Assembly (NCBI GenBank): GCA_040880065.1
Contig: JBBDJE010000024.1
Span: 1 to 32,119, forward strand
Length of the DNA: 32,119 nucleotides
Direction: 5' to 3'
DNA from: Abyssibius sp040880065
GTDB lineage: Bacteria; Pseudomonadota; Alphaproteobacteria; Rhodobacterales; Rhodobacteraceae
Part shown: positions 1-7,944 of the stretch, piece after piece
Layout: every line of letters starts with the position of its first letter
How positions within the stretch are numbered: the first letter of the stretch is position 1
The notes under the pieces: model-generated
What the model saw: the letters and a program-made list of their open reading frames with translations, nothing else
Database searches by the model: none
What the model was told of the DNA's origin: nothing
Translations under genes and position numbers: made by a program

Positions 1-1
1 G

Positions 2-55
2 GTGAATGCGCTGGGCCGCGAAGCCCGCGAGATGGCCGACTCATTGGCAGATTGA
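2..55 (+). CDS. 3' end of an unidentified protein (partial)
   Basis: An open frame entering from the left edge gives the last 17 residues (VNALGREAREMADSLAD) and a TGA stop at 53-55. The tail is charged and alanine-rich, as a helical C-terminus would be. It is too short to assign a family. The frame choice is supported only by its composition and by the stop, so the gene itself could be misplaced. Confidence 0.4.
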   Translation: MNALGREAREMADSLAD

Positions 56-166
56 AAATGCGCCGTGTTGGCCTCCACCAAGCGTCCTAGGGTGGATAAT
101 TAGGGGGATACAGATAAGCATAACTTGCCATTTATCAAATTAAATCAATAGCTTACGCGATTTATA

Positions 167-242
167 TGGTGCCCCCAGAGAGAATCGAACTCCCGACCCA
201 CTGATTACAAATCAGTTGCTCTACCAGCTGAGCTATGGAGGC
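167..242 (-). tRNA. tRNA-Thr (anticodon UGU)
   Basis: Read on the minus strand, this 76-nt segment folds as a complete cloverleaf. The acceptor arm GCCTCCA pairs with TGGGGGC, with one G-U pair. The D-arm is AGCTCAGCTGGTAGAGC, and the anticodon stem-loop CTGATTTGTAATCAG shows anticodon TGT. The T-arm contains GGGTTCGATTC-like sequence (here GGAGTTCGATTCT). The discriminator is A at 170, and the CCA end is encoded at 167-169. UGU reads ACA and, by wobble, other Thr codons. Confidence 0.97.
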
Positions 243-778
243 ACGCGGCGGGTGATAGCGGGTTCCTAGCGGGCTTGCAATTGCTTTTGCGCGCCAAACG
301 CGTCCGGTTCAATCTTTTTTTTGCGCAATGGCCCCGGCAAAGACGATGTAAGTGCTTTCAGCTATTGATTCGCTTTAAGCCCTATTTTCGCCATTGTTTA
401 CCGTATATTATGCTAAGGACTTTGAAAATATTCGGCTTTCGGCTATCATTGAAGAATCCAGAAGAGGTAATTTGGCGAATAGTTATAATCGACTCATCGT
501 TGTAATGTTAACTCTTCTTTTGGTTGTGTGTTTTTGGTTATGAGTTATGCGTAAGGGTGTATGTTGTTTTGCAGTGCTTTGGGTGGTTGTCGGTCATATA
601 AACGCGCTTTGAATAGTTGGTCCGTTTTTGGGGGCACTTCTATCACGAAGCGCGCGGTGTCATTTTTCGTGCAAACGGGGGTGGCATCTCTGTTTTCAAC
701 CGGTTTATCAGGCGATACTGTTGTAATGCCGCCCAACCGTTGCGCATGCGCTCATGCCGCTCGCCAGGAGGGCTGCGC
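243..778. other. AT-richer intergenic region upstream of the MoxR/beta-propeller operon
   Basis: This 535-bp stretch is visibly richer in A and T than the flanking genes, with T-runs near 316-323 and many TAT/AAT words. It holds no ORF with convincing protein character. Short frames at 275-505, 545-736 (minus) and 561-782 exist but look like chance. The promoter of the downstream operon must lie here or further upstream. A TATAAT hexamer occurs at 484-489, but no good -35 hexamer is seen at the right distance, so I do not call a promoter. Confidence 0.5.
766..772 (+). promoter_or_regulatory. Strong Shine-Dalgarno deciding the start at 779
   Basis: AGGAGGG lies 6 nt upstream of the ATG at 779. 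It is the best ribosome-binding site in the area. It argues for the 779 start against the in-frame ATG at 617, whose extra 54 residues are Cys/Arg-rich and unlike the rest of the protein. Confidence 0.75.
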
Positions 779-1618
779 ATGATGCATGCACTTCAACGCG
801 TGCCCAGCCGCTATGTTAGCGACCAGTTCGAAACGCTGGCCGAAAGCCTGCGCGCCATGATGTTGGCGGGGTTACAGCGCGTGCTCGCCACCAGTTCCGT
901 CAATACCCAAACCCTGCCAGTGTTTGAAAACGGCGCGGCGCGCTTGCTTGAGGATTTGCTGGACCTGAGCGCCAACAATCTTTCCGCTGCGCAAAGCGAT
1001 GCGGCATTTGATGCGCTGTTTCTGGTCACAACGCCACCCGGGCTTAACCCCACCCAGCGTGCATTGCTGGCCAGACAAGTTGCGCCAGGCCTATGGGCGC
1101 GCCTGCGTATGAAACTGCTGAACCTGTTTCGAGCGAAGCGCCACGTGCCGCTGGATCTGGCACCCGATGCGGCACATTTTTCTGATCTTTGGCAGTTCCA
1201 TATTTTTGCGCATTTCGCCGTTCAGGCCGAAGTTGCACACATATTGCACAGCCATCTCTGTGGCCGCGTTTTGCTTTGGCCACCCGACCCGCAGCCACCC
1301 CGGCTTGAAACCGCAACATTCTGGTGGCTTGCTTCGATTGGTTTCGCCGGACCGGCGGCGCTAAAGCACAAAATTTCCAACCTTGCCGATACGCTGTGCC
1401 AGCGCACGGGATGGGCCGGATTCTGGGACCAGTATCTGCTGAGCCTTTCGCAAACCAGTGGCGTGGACCTGCCCGCAACCTTTCCCGAACTTCCGTTAAC
1501 GGCTGCGGGCGGCAGCGCCCTTTCAGCACCACCCGATGATGATGCTCTCCAAGCCCGCACCGGATGGCGTCGTGAAGCGCCCGCCTATGCCTCCGCCCTT
1601 CTGGGTGAGGGAATTTAG
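779..1618 (+). CDS. Hypothetical protein, first gene of the MoxR/vWA/beta-propeller operon
   Basis: The product is a 279-residue soluble protein with no signal peptide or membrane segment that I can see. I recognise no motif. The N-terminal half is helical (for example around residues 14-35 and 45-75). The middle carries a basic stretch (RLRMKLLNLFRAKRHV, about residues 108-123), followed by aromatic-rich helices. The tail is Pro/Asp-rich. The start follows a strong AGGAGGG; a second ATG at 782 is also possible. The next gene, the MoxR ATPase, begins 21 nt after the stop. By position it could be one of the small accessory subunits (bpX-type families) reported with MoxR-vWA-beta-propeller systems, but sequence alone does not show this. 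Confidence 0.8.
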   Translation: MMHALQRVPSRYVSDQFETLAESLRAMMLAGLQRVLATSSVNTQTLPVFENGAARLLEDLLDLSANNLSAAQSDAAFDALFLVTTPPGLNPTQRALLARQVAPGLWARLRMKLLNLFRAKRHVPLDLAPDAAHFSDLWQFHIFAHFAVQAEVAHILHSHLCGRVLLWPPDPQPPRLETATFWWLASIGFAGPAALKHKISNLADTLCQRTGWAGFWDQYLLSLSQTSGVDLPATFPELPLTAAGGSALSAPPDDDALQARTGWRREAPAYASALLGEGI

Positions 1619-1639
1619 TGATTTGAACCGAGGTATTTC

Positions 1640-2695
1640 ATGTTTCACCCAGAAGATTTAACCCGCTTTTACGAAAAGCACGCATCAACACTGGCGCTGC
1701 TCAACGAGGCTTCAAAAATCCTCAACAGCCGCTTTTACCAAATGGAAGACGCGGTTGAGGCGATGATGCTCGCAGCGCTTTCGGGCGAGGCGATGGTGAT
1801 GATCGGGCCGCCGGGCACCGCAAAATCGCGGCTGGTCCGCTCTTTTTGCCACCTTGTCGGGCTGGTTGATAATGACGCGCTTAATTTGAACGCCACGCGC
1901 GAAGACGCGCCCAGCCAGCACCGCGACTATTTCGAATATCTGCTGACGCAATTCACCGAGCCGAGCGAGCTTTTCGGCTTTTACGATCTGCGCGATTTGC
2001 AAACCACCGGGCTTGTGCGCAAAAGCGAAAACATGATGCAGGAAGCCAAAGTTGTTTTTCTCGACGAGATTTTCAACGCCTCCAGCGCCATTTTGAACTC
2101 GCTGCTGACCTTTGTGAACGAGCGCAAATTTCACGACCACGGCAAAGCCGAACCGGTGGCGCTGCAACTGCTGTTTGCCGCCACCAACCACCCCCCGCAA
2201 GAGGCCGGGCTGACAGCGGTTTACGACCGGTTCCTGCTGCGCTGCCATGTGCAGAACATTGCGCGGCGCGATGTTGATGTCGCCGAAATATCCGACTTGA
2301 TCAAAGCCGGCTGGTCGGAAACCCATGCCACATTGCTTGACCGGTCGACTTTTGAGGGCCACGACCTTATGGCAGGCTTGGCCGCGCTGCGCCTTGATGT
2401 GGATGTGCAAACCAAAAACGGTGGGCTGCGCATCAACCTCGAAGACCCGATCTACACCGAACTTACCGACCTTGTGCGCGAAACCGTGCGCCGCGATCTG
2501 TCGCTCATGTCCAACCGCCGCATGATCAAGCTGACGGGGCTGATGTTTTACATGCGCCTGCTGCGCGCCGTGCGCGAAGACAGCAGCGATGTTGCCATCC
2601 AGCCGCGCGATCTTGATGTCGTCACCCGCTTCAGCCTCGATCGTGAAGACCCGTCGCTCGTGGCCCGTTACCAGCAAAGATGGGCCGAGCTTTGA
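1640..2695 (+). CDS. MoxR-family AAA+ ATPase
   Basis: The product is a 351-residue AAA+ ATPase of the MoxR type. Walker A is GPPGTAKS at residues 56-63. Walker B is VVFLDEIF at 138-145. The sensor-1 stretch FAATN is at 179-183, and YDRFLLR at about 195-201 fits the arginine-finger segment. After about residue 210 comes the helical lid and a C-terminal winged region. MoxR proteins work as hexameric chaperone-like motors that remodel a partner, usually one with a vWA domain. The following gene is vWA-like, and the two overlap by 16 nt, which suggests coupled translation. GAGG lies 8 nt before the ATG. Family assignment is secure; the substrate is not known. The best guess is the remaining operon products. 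Confidence 0.95.
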   Translation: MFHPEDLTRFYEKHASTLALLNEASKILNSRFYQMEDAVEAMMLAALSGEAMVMIGPPGTAKSRLVRSFCHLVGLVDNDALNLNATREDAPSQHRDYFEYLLTQFTEPSELFGFYDLRDLQTTGLVRKSENMMQEAKVVFLDEIFNASSAILNSLLTFVNERKFHDHGKAEPVALQLLFAATNHPPQEAGLTAVYDRFLLRCHVQNIARRDVDVAEISDLIKAGWSETHATLLDRSTFEGHDLMAGLAALRLDVDVQTKNGGLRINLEDPIYTELTDLVRETVRRDLSLMSNRRMIKLTGLMFYMRLLRAVREDSSDVAIQPRDLDVVTRFSLDREDPSLVARYQQRWAEL

Positions 2696-4377
2696 ACATA
2701 ACCGCCCCCATCCGAAACGATAGAACAGCGCTGCGCATTCATTTGTATGCAGCCGATAAGCAGGTTTTACCCAAATCCCCGCGCGCGGTGGAAATGCTGA
2801 ACCTGCTGCATGACCGCCACGTGCCGATCACCCCCGATCTGGCCAGCGCGCTTGTGTTGCTGGAAGGCGAGGCCGCCGCGATTGACCTGGCCGTCTGGGG
2901 CATGGCGTTCGAGCGGGCTTCGGAATCGGTTGGCCAATACGGGCGGGCGGGGCGCAGCCGGGTCTGGGCCCAGCTTCTGGCCGAGTTTACGCAAATCATC
3001 GTCGAGCCTGTTTTGCGCAGCGCCGCTGCCGACATGGGCGAACTGCGCCTGCTGGCCCCTGCCAATTTTCCGCCCCAAAGCGGCGCATTAGCCGATAGTC
3101 GCTGGCCCGATTACCAAAGCTATTGCACCGCGCTCGAAGGGGTGGTGCGCCACAAGCTTGCCGATTGTGCGGCCATGGGAATGCGCTTTTGGTATACGGC
3201 TGCCGTGCAGCTTCATGCGGTGGCCACCTGCCTTAGCCAGCGCCAGCGTTATGCGCGCGCCGATTATACCGCGCCTTTGCCTTTGCCCTTCGAGCCCGAC
3301 CTTGCGCTTATCCGAACAGTGTTCGAGATCGAGCCGGAATTTGTGCAGAAATCCGAACTCAAGCGCAGCTTTCCAAAGCCGAATGTCCGCTCGCATCTGG
3401 AACGGATGGGCATGCGCCCCAAGGAAGGCGGCATCAGCGGCATTTTGCACTCGCACCGCCTTGAAGACCTGCCCGACACGCTGGTCAGCGAACTGGCTTA
3501 CCCCAACGAGCTGTTCTTGCTGCGCCTGCTTGATGAAGGATACCTCATCCGCAACCGCCCGCCGCTGCGCAAACCGGCGCGCGATTTGCTGGTGCTTACG
3601 CTCTGCGAGCCCGCAGCACCTTCGCGCCCTGCCACGGTGCTCAATGCTGCCTGGGCCGATGCCAGCCTGCGCCTGCGCGTCTTGCTCAACCAGACCGGCC
3701 TGCCCGCCAGCGACCTTGGTTTTTGCGACCATCACGCCGCAGGCCCGCGCGCCGGGGCGGACTCCAGCGCCCTGCCCCCGGCAGCGGCCTATCTTGCAGC
3801 TTTTGACATTCACGGCCAGCAGCGTTTTGCGCAACTCATGCAATCCTCCATGTCGCCGGCGCTGTTTTCGCTTCTGCCCGGCCAGCTTGACACAACCCCA
3901 AAGGAAGAGGCGCTGCCACCTCTGCAACAGGGCTGCGCCGCCATTCTGGCGGCAATCAGCGCCGCGCGGCGCGACCGTATTGCCGCCGACCTGCCGCGCC
4001 TTAAAGGCAAATTCGGCGGCCTGCCCCATGCCGACCAGTTCCGCCCGGCAGCGCTGTCGGACTATACGCGCGCCATGTCGCTGCATTTCGCCCCCGATGC
4101 CCGCACCGATGATGCGGGCTTTGACTGGTCGGGTTTTCGCAGCGAAACCGCGCGCAGCCTTGGCCTGTCGCGCATGGCGCGCACGCATATTGCAGCGCTC
4201 CACTATCCCGAAGATCTGCACGATGGCGCGGTGTTTTACGGCTATAGCGGGCTGAATGACCGGCCAACCGAGTTTCGCATGCCCCCCGCCGATATCCATA
4301 ACGGCATAGGCCAGCTTATCGGTGCGCTGTCGGCATGGATCATTTTGCGCGTGATGGAGGTGGCTCATGCCGGATAA
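2680..4377 (+). CDS. vWA-like protein with degenerate metal site, MoxR partner
   Basis: The product is a 565-residue protein without membrane segments. Residues about 260-340 look like the start of a vWA fold as found in MoxR partners. A leader with LVSELAYPNELFLLRLLDEG precedes basic residues (RKPARD, 297-302). A hydrophobic strand LLVLTL (303-308) follows, then a loop where DxSxS should stand but CEPAAPSRP does. A helix comes next. No DxSxS occurs at that edge; GADSSAL near 358-364 is too far away. The N-terminal 250 residues are helical and unrecognised, with RMGMRPKEGGISGI at about 242-255. The ATG at 2680 overlaps the MoxR gene by 16 nt and has a weak ribosome site; a TTG at 2692 is an alternative. 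The vWA reading is inference from context and pattern. Confidence 0.75.
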   Translation: MGRALNITAPIRNDRTALRIHLYAADKQVLPKSPRAVEMLNLLHDRHVPITPDLASALVLLEGEAAAIDLAVWGMAFERASESVGQYGRAGRSRVWAQLLAEFTQIIVEPVLRSAAADMGELRLLAPANFPPQSGALADSRWPDYQSYCTALEGVVRHKLADCAAMGMRFWYTAAVQLHAVATCLSQRQRYARADYTAPLPLPFEPDLALIRTVFEIEPEFVQKSELKRSFPKPNVRSHLERMGMRPKEGGISGILHSHRLEDLPDTLVSELAYPNELFLLRLLDEGYLIRNRPPLRKPARDLLVLTLCEPAAPSRPATVLNAAWADASLRLRVLLNQTGLPASDLGFCDHHAAGPRAGADSSALPPAAAYLAAFDIHGQQRFAQLMQSSMSPALFSLLPGQLDTTPKEEALPPLQQGCAAILAAISAARRDRIAADLPRLKGKFGGLPHADQFRPAALSDYTRAMSLHFAPDARTDDAGFDWSGFRSETARSLGLSRMARTHIAALHYPEDLHDGAVFYGYSGLNDRPTEFRMPPADIHNGIGQLIGALSAWIILRVMEVAHAG

Positions 4378-6442
4378 CCGCGACTCCTTTGTCTGGCCCT
4401 ATCTTGACGATGCCGCCATGCTTGATGTGCTCGCAGCACTTGGTGCCGATGACCACCGCATGCTGAACGCCGCCGACCTGCGCCTGCAGATCAGCGAAAC
4501 CGAAACCAGCCGCTTCGTGCTGCCCTATAGCAAGGACATTCCGCTCGCCCCGCTGCGCGAACGGCTTGTGCAACTGGTTACCGAGATTGGCCGCAAAGCC
4601 TGTGGCCGCTCGACCGAACAGGCCCAGTCAATGATCTTTGATGCGCTTGTGACCCCGCAAAACGCGGCCCTTATCCTGACCTTGCGGCTGGCCGCAACCC
4701 AGCCCGGCATAGCTCGCCAATCGCTGCATGATGGTGACAGGCTGGCGCTTATCTCCTCTGCCGATGCCGACAAGGCCGCCAAATGGATCGCCGATATCAC
4801 CAAGCGCGCGCGCGATGCGCGGGTGCTTGTGGCCCGCCACCCGCGCGCCAAATCGCACCTCACCTTCATTCATGCCAAAGATGACCTGACGCTGCACTCC
4901 ACCCTGCGCGGCCTGTCGGCGCATCTGAAAGACAAGGGCGATGTGCGCCTGTTCCAGCCCACCGAGCTTGGCGAGCTGCGCCTGTGGAGCGATACGCGCC
5001 GCCGCCCGCTAGCCGATAACCTGTCCGACCGGCTTGGCCGCATTCTTTCAGCCGCGCATCAATCCAGCGACAAGCACCTCGCCCATGACGTTGCAATTTT
5101 CGATGACCGCCACGGCCCTGTGCTGCTTTACATCAACGACCTAGGCCCTGCCCCCGCTGCGGCTGATGTCTTCACCGGCCATAACCCCGCGCAAGATCTG
5201 CAAGTGCAGGTCTATGATATTGCCCCCCATCCCGAAGCGGTTGCCGCGCTGCAAGAGCGTATTTCAAAGCCCGGCTTTCCCGTTGGCTACCGCATGCATC
5301 TGCACCCGCTGCGCCGCCTTGGCCCGAATGAGAACGATGTCGAGCAGGTGCAGGCGCGCATTGAAGAACTGCAAGACATTGTCGACCAGATCCGCGCGCA
5401 AGACGCGCCAACACTGCGGCTGATGCGCTTTTGTGATGCGCAACTGCCCGCGATGATCGACGGTTTGCGCCGCCTGCCCCCAAAAATGCAGAAAAGCGAG
5501 CATTTGCGCTATGCAGCGGGCCATGCGGCAGGGCGGGCGGCACCTTCGCATTTCCTGCTATATGACCCCGGCCATATCAGCCTTGATGTGCCCGAAGCCT
5601 ATTGGCGAAGCCGCGCCAACAGCGATGAGGGCAATCGCCCGCTGAACTACTGGCTCGACCCGCATATCCTGCAGGCCGATGCCGAACGGCGCGGGAAATT
5701 CAGCGTGTTCACCCCCTATGGCACCGCGCTCACGCCGTCTCTGGCCGATTTTGGCGGCACGCTCAGCGAAACGCTCAAGCTGGTTTTGGGGCGGCTGTTT
5801 GTCGATACCGCCAAAATTGTCGAATCTGACGATGCCCGACCGATATTCATATTCTCCAGCCCCACCGAGGCGGGCTTCAGGCTCGATGTGGAGGTGCTCG
5901 ACGCCAACAGCTTTGCCCCGCTCAAGCTGCAAATCCGCATGCTGAACGACTATCTCAAAGTGCGCGGCCCCAACCTTGTAAATGCGACCGACCTGCGCGA
6001 TCTGGCCGAAAACCTCTATTCCGGCAGCCTGACCGAGGGCCTTCAAAGCGAAGCCCGGAACCAGAAGGCGCGGGTCGAGGCCGCGTGGGACGAAGCCCTT
6101 GGCCGCGTTGAGGACGACGCCCAGATTCTGCTGCGCGCCCTGCGCTATGAGGTGGGTGCCGTGCAGTCGCGCTTTACCGCCGCTGAAACCTATTTGCAGC
6201 ACGCCGCCACGCGCATGGAGATGATGGAAAAAATGGTTGGCGTCGCTGAAGACGCGCTTGCTGGCAGCGCCGATATCACCCGACTGCTAGATGCCAAGCT
6301 TGGCGAGTTATCCGACAGCCGAGACGAATTTGTCGAGCGTGTGCTTGGTGAGTTCAGTGCCGCCGAGCAGGCACTCAGCGCCGCAACCAGCCGCATGTCA
6401 GAACTGCAATCCCAGATCGAGGCATTTTTGAACCCGAAATGA
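4367..6442 (+). CDS. Hypothetical protein with long C-terminal coiled coil (operon component)
   Basis: The product is 691 residues, soluble, with no known family recognised. The first 550 residues look like mixed alpha/beta structure. A short coiled-coil candidate is rich in E, Q and I near residues 320-350. The last 130 residues (about 562-691) are nearly continuous helix with heptad-like spacing and Ala/Glu/Arg content, a probable coiled coil. A tryptophan/proline-rich patch (YWRSRANSDEGNRPLNYW) sits around residue 420. Its start overlaps the vWA-like gene by 11 nt, and its stop shares ATGA with the next gene. A cytoplasmic scaffold between the ATPase pair and the membrane proteins encoded next is a reasonable guess. 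No function is shown by sequence. Confidence 0.8.
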   Translation: MPDNRDSFVWPYLDDAAMLDVLAALGADDHRMLNAADLRLQISETETSRFVLPYSKDIPLAPLRERLVQLVTEIGRKACGRSTEQAQSMIFDALVTPQNAALILTLRLAATQPGIARQSLHDGDRLALISSADADKAAKWIADITKRARDARVLVARHPRAKSHLTFIHAKDDLTLHSTLRGLSAHLKDKGDVRLFQPTELGELRLWSDTRRRPLADNLSDRLGRILSAAHQSSDKHLAHDVAIFDDRHGPVLLYINDLGPAPAAADVFTGHNPAQDLQVQVYDIAPHPEAVAALQERISKPGFPVGYRMHLHPLRRLGPNENDVEQVQARIEELQDIVDQIRAQDAPTLRLMRFCDAQLPAMIDGLRRLPPKMQKSEHLRYAAGHAAGRAAPSHFLLYDPGHISLDVPEAYWRSRANSDEGNRPLNYWLDPHILQADAERRGKFSVFTPYGTALTPSLADFGGTLSETLKLVLGRLFVDTAKIVESDDARPIFIFSSPTEAGFRLDVEVLDANSFAPLKLQIRMLNDYLKVRGPNLVNATDLRDLAENLYSGSLTEGLQSEARNQKARVEAAWDEALGRVEDDAQILLRALRYEVGAVQSRFTAAETYLQHAATRMEMMEKMVGVAEDALAGSADITRLLDAKLGELSDSRDEFVERVLGEFSAAEQALSAATSRMSELQSQIEAFLNPK

Positions 6443-6849
6443 ACAGCGAGCGCCCAGATAACCTGCAACAGGCCGCCGAAGAGCTGCACGCCGCCTTGCA
6501 CGCGGGCAAAGCCCCTTTGCCAGTGCCGCCCATTGCCGCGCGGCAGGCGCAATTGCAAAAGGCGCGCGCCCGGTTGGAAACGCAGAGCTCGGCCTCGGTG
6601 CAAAACCTGCGCATAGGCTTTGCCCCGCTGGCCGAGGGCTTTGCCGAGGCGAAATACGCCATGGATAGCCAGATTGTTCTGTTTGAACGTGAATTGCAAA
6701 ACCAGCGCCTGAAACGCGCCCTTATGGCTCCGGTTCTGGCCGTTCTCGTCGCGCTCTGTTTTGTGGGTGTTGCTATCGGGCTGTGGTTTGGCTGGCCCTA
6801 TCTGCAAGCGGGTTTGCGCTGGCTTTTGGCACAGGTGGGCGCATTATGA
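6439..6849 (+). CDS. Small single-pass membrane protein (operon component)
   Basis: The product is 136 residues. Residues 1-93 are hydrophilic, helical and rich in Ala/Gln/Glu, and end in the basic segment QNQRLKR (87-93). One hydrophobic segment follows (about 94-118, LMAPVLAVLVALCFVGVAIG), then a short amphipathic tail with WPYLQAGLRWLL. The positive charges before the segment predict the long N-terminal part in the cytoplasm and the tail outside. It starts within the ATGA that ends the coiled-coil gene and ends in an ATGA shared with the next gene. A role as a membrane adaptor for the cytoplasmic coiled-coil protein is inferred from order and topology only. Confidence 0.8.
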   Translation: MNSERPDNLQQAAEELHAALHAGKAPLPVPPIAARQAQLQKARARLETQSSASVQNLRIGFAPLAEGFAEAKYAMDSQIVLFERELQNQRLKRALMAPVLAVLVALCFVGVAIGLWFGWPYLQAGLRWLLAQVGAL

Positions 6850-7943
6850 CCGCACCGCAAGCAAACCTGCACCCCACACGCTCGGCCCTGCGCCTAGCGA
6901 CAATGCGCAGCCCCGGTCGCAAGCGCCGCTACGCGCTGCGGCTGCTTTGGGTTGCAACGGCCTTTGGGCTGCTTGGCGGGCTGGTCTGGCTGGTGCACAG
7001 CCGCCTTTTTGCACCCGACGGCGCCATACGCCCGCTCTATTGGCTGCATGACAATATCTATCTGCCGCTTTACGGGCGCATGTGGACCGCACTTTTCCCC
7101 TATGCCATGCTGTGGCTGATCCCGCTTTTGCTGCTGATCGCGCTGCTGCTCTGGGAATACCTGCTGCCACGCAGCCCGTTGCGCGCGCTGCACCGCTGGC
7201 TAGTGCGCACGCTGATCACCCTGCCCTTCGGTCAAAAGCTGGTGGCCCTGCTGCGCAGCGGGTTTTCGCGCCGAGTGGTTGACGAGTACCTCACCCAAGG
7301 CATGGGCGAGTTGATGCTTTTGCGCAACGCGGTCACCTCGGTGCCCAATGCAAAGCTTGGCTATCTGGCGCGGCTGGTGGCGCTGCGCTGGCACCTGAGC
7401 GCCAAAGCCCCGCGCGACGAATTGGCCCTGTTTGAAAGCACGGCCCTGCTGCGGATGCGCTCAAAACCACCCTATACGCCGCTGAAACCGCTGTTATCGG
7501 TGCTGGCCAAACTGCCCAATTCGGCCAGCATGGCCAAAGACTTCGCGCTGCTTTTGGCTGAGGACAGCAATGCGCAAACCACCGCTGCGGCCTATAGGTT
7601 CATGGCAAGGCTCAGCACCCCGCCCGAACATTTGGCCGATGTTACCGAAGCCCCGCTCGACTTTGCAGCACTGGCAATGCGCGTCGCCTTGCTTGGCGCA
7701 GAGGGCAAATCTGCGGTTGGCGGTATGTTCTTCACCGCATGGGCGCGCGGCATGTCCGACAGATTGCGCCCCACGCTTGCCAGCCGCTTGCACGAAGCGC
7801 AAAGCTATATCCATTTCGAATTCTGGGCCGCGCTCAGCGATCATTCAGGCACTGTCATCTCGTTTGATGATGCCTATGCGCATATTTCCCCGCGTGTAAC
7901 CCCCGAACGGGGCGAATATTTCGCATGGCGGGGCGAGGCATAG
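6846..7943 (+). CDS. Two-pass membrane protein with large cytoplasmic domain (operon component)
   Basis: The product is 365 residues from the ATG at 6846, chosen because it overlaps the previous stop in ATGA and has AGGTGGG upstream. The in-frame ATG at 6783 lies inside the previous gene and adds a foreign hydrophobic stretch. A basic N-terminus (RSPGRKRRYALR, 21-32) precedes TM1 (about 32-51). A short Tyr/Trp-rich loop follows, then TM2 (about 82-106), and then about 260 residues with no further membrane segment. The inside-positive rule puts both ends in the cytoplasm. I recognise no enzymatic motif. It probably forms the membrane part of the assembly with its two neighbours. Confidence 0.82.
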   Translation: MTAPQANLHPTRSALRLATMRSPGRKRRYALRLLWVATAFGLLGGLVWLVHSRLFAPDGAIRPLYWLHDNIYLPLYGRMWTALFPYAMLWLIPLLLLIALLLWEYLLPRSPLRALHRWLVRTLITLPFGQKLVALLRSGFSRRVVDEYLTQGMGELMLLRNAVTSVPNAKLGYLARLVALRWHLSAKAPRDELALFESTALLRMRSKPPYTPLKPLLSVLAKLPNSASMAKDFALLLAEDSNAQTTAAAYRFMARLSTPPEHLADVTEAPLDFAALAMRVALLGAEGKSAVGGMFFTAWARGMSDRLRPTLASRLHEAQSYIHFEFWAALSDHSGTVISFDDAYAHISPRVTPERGEYFAWRGEA

Positions 7944-7944
7944 C

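Noticed and set aside
275..505. 76-codon frame in the AT-rich intergenic region
   Set aside because: The product looks random and has no ribosome site.
617..778. N-terminal extension of the first operon gene from the ATG at 617
   Set aside because: The extra 54 residues are Cys/Arg/Phe-rich and unlike the rest, lie in AT-rich DNA, and the ATG at 779 has a strong AGGAGGG at ideal distance.
561..782. 73-codon frame ending in ATGA at the first operon gene
   Set aside because: The overlap is suggestive, but the product is low in charged residues and rich in Cys/Ser, has AT-rich third positions unlike all neighbours, and has no ribosome site.
3088..4368. 426-codon frame opposite the vWA-like gene
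   Set aside because: It mirrors a well-supported plus-strand gene in GC-rich DNA; the product is rich in Arg/Gly/Ala/Gln with no domain.
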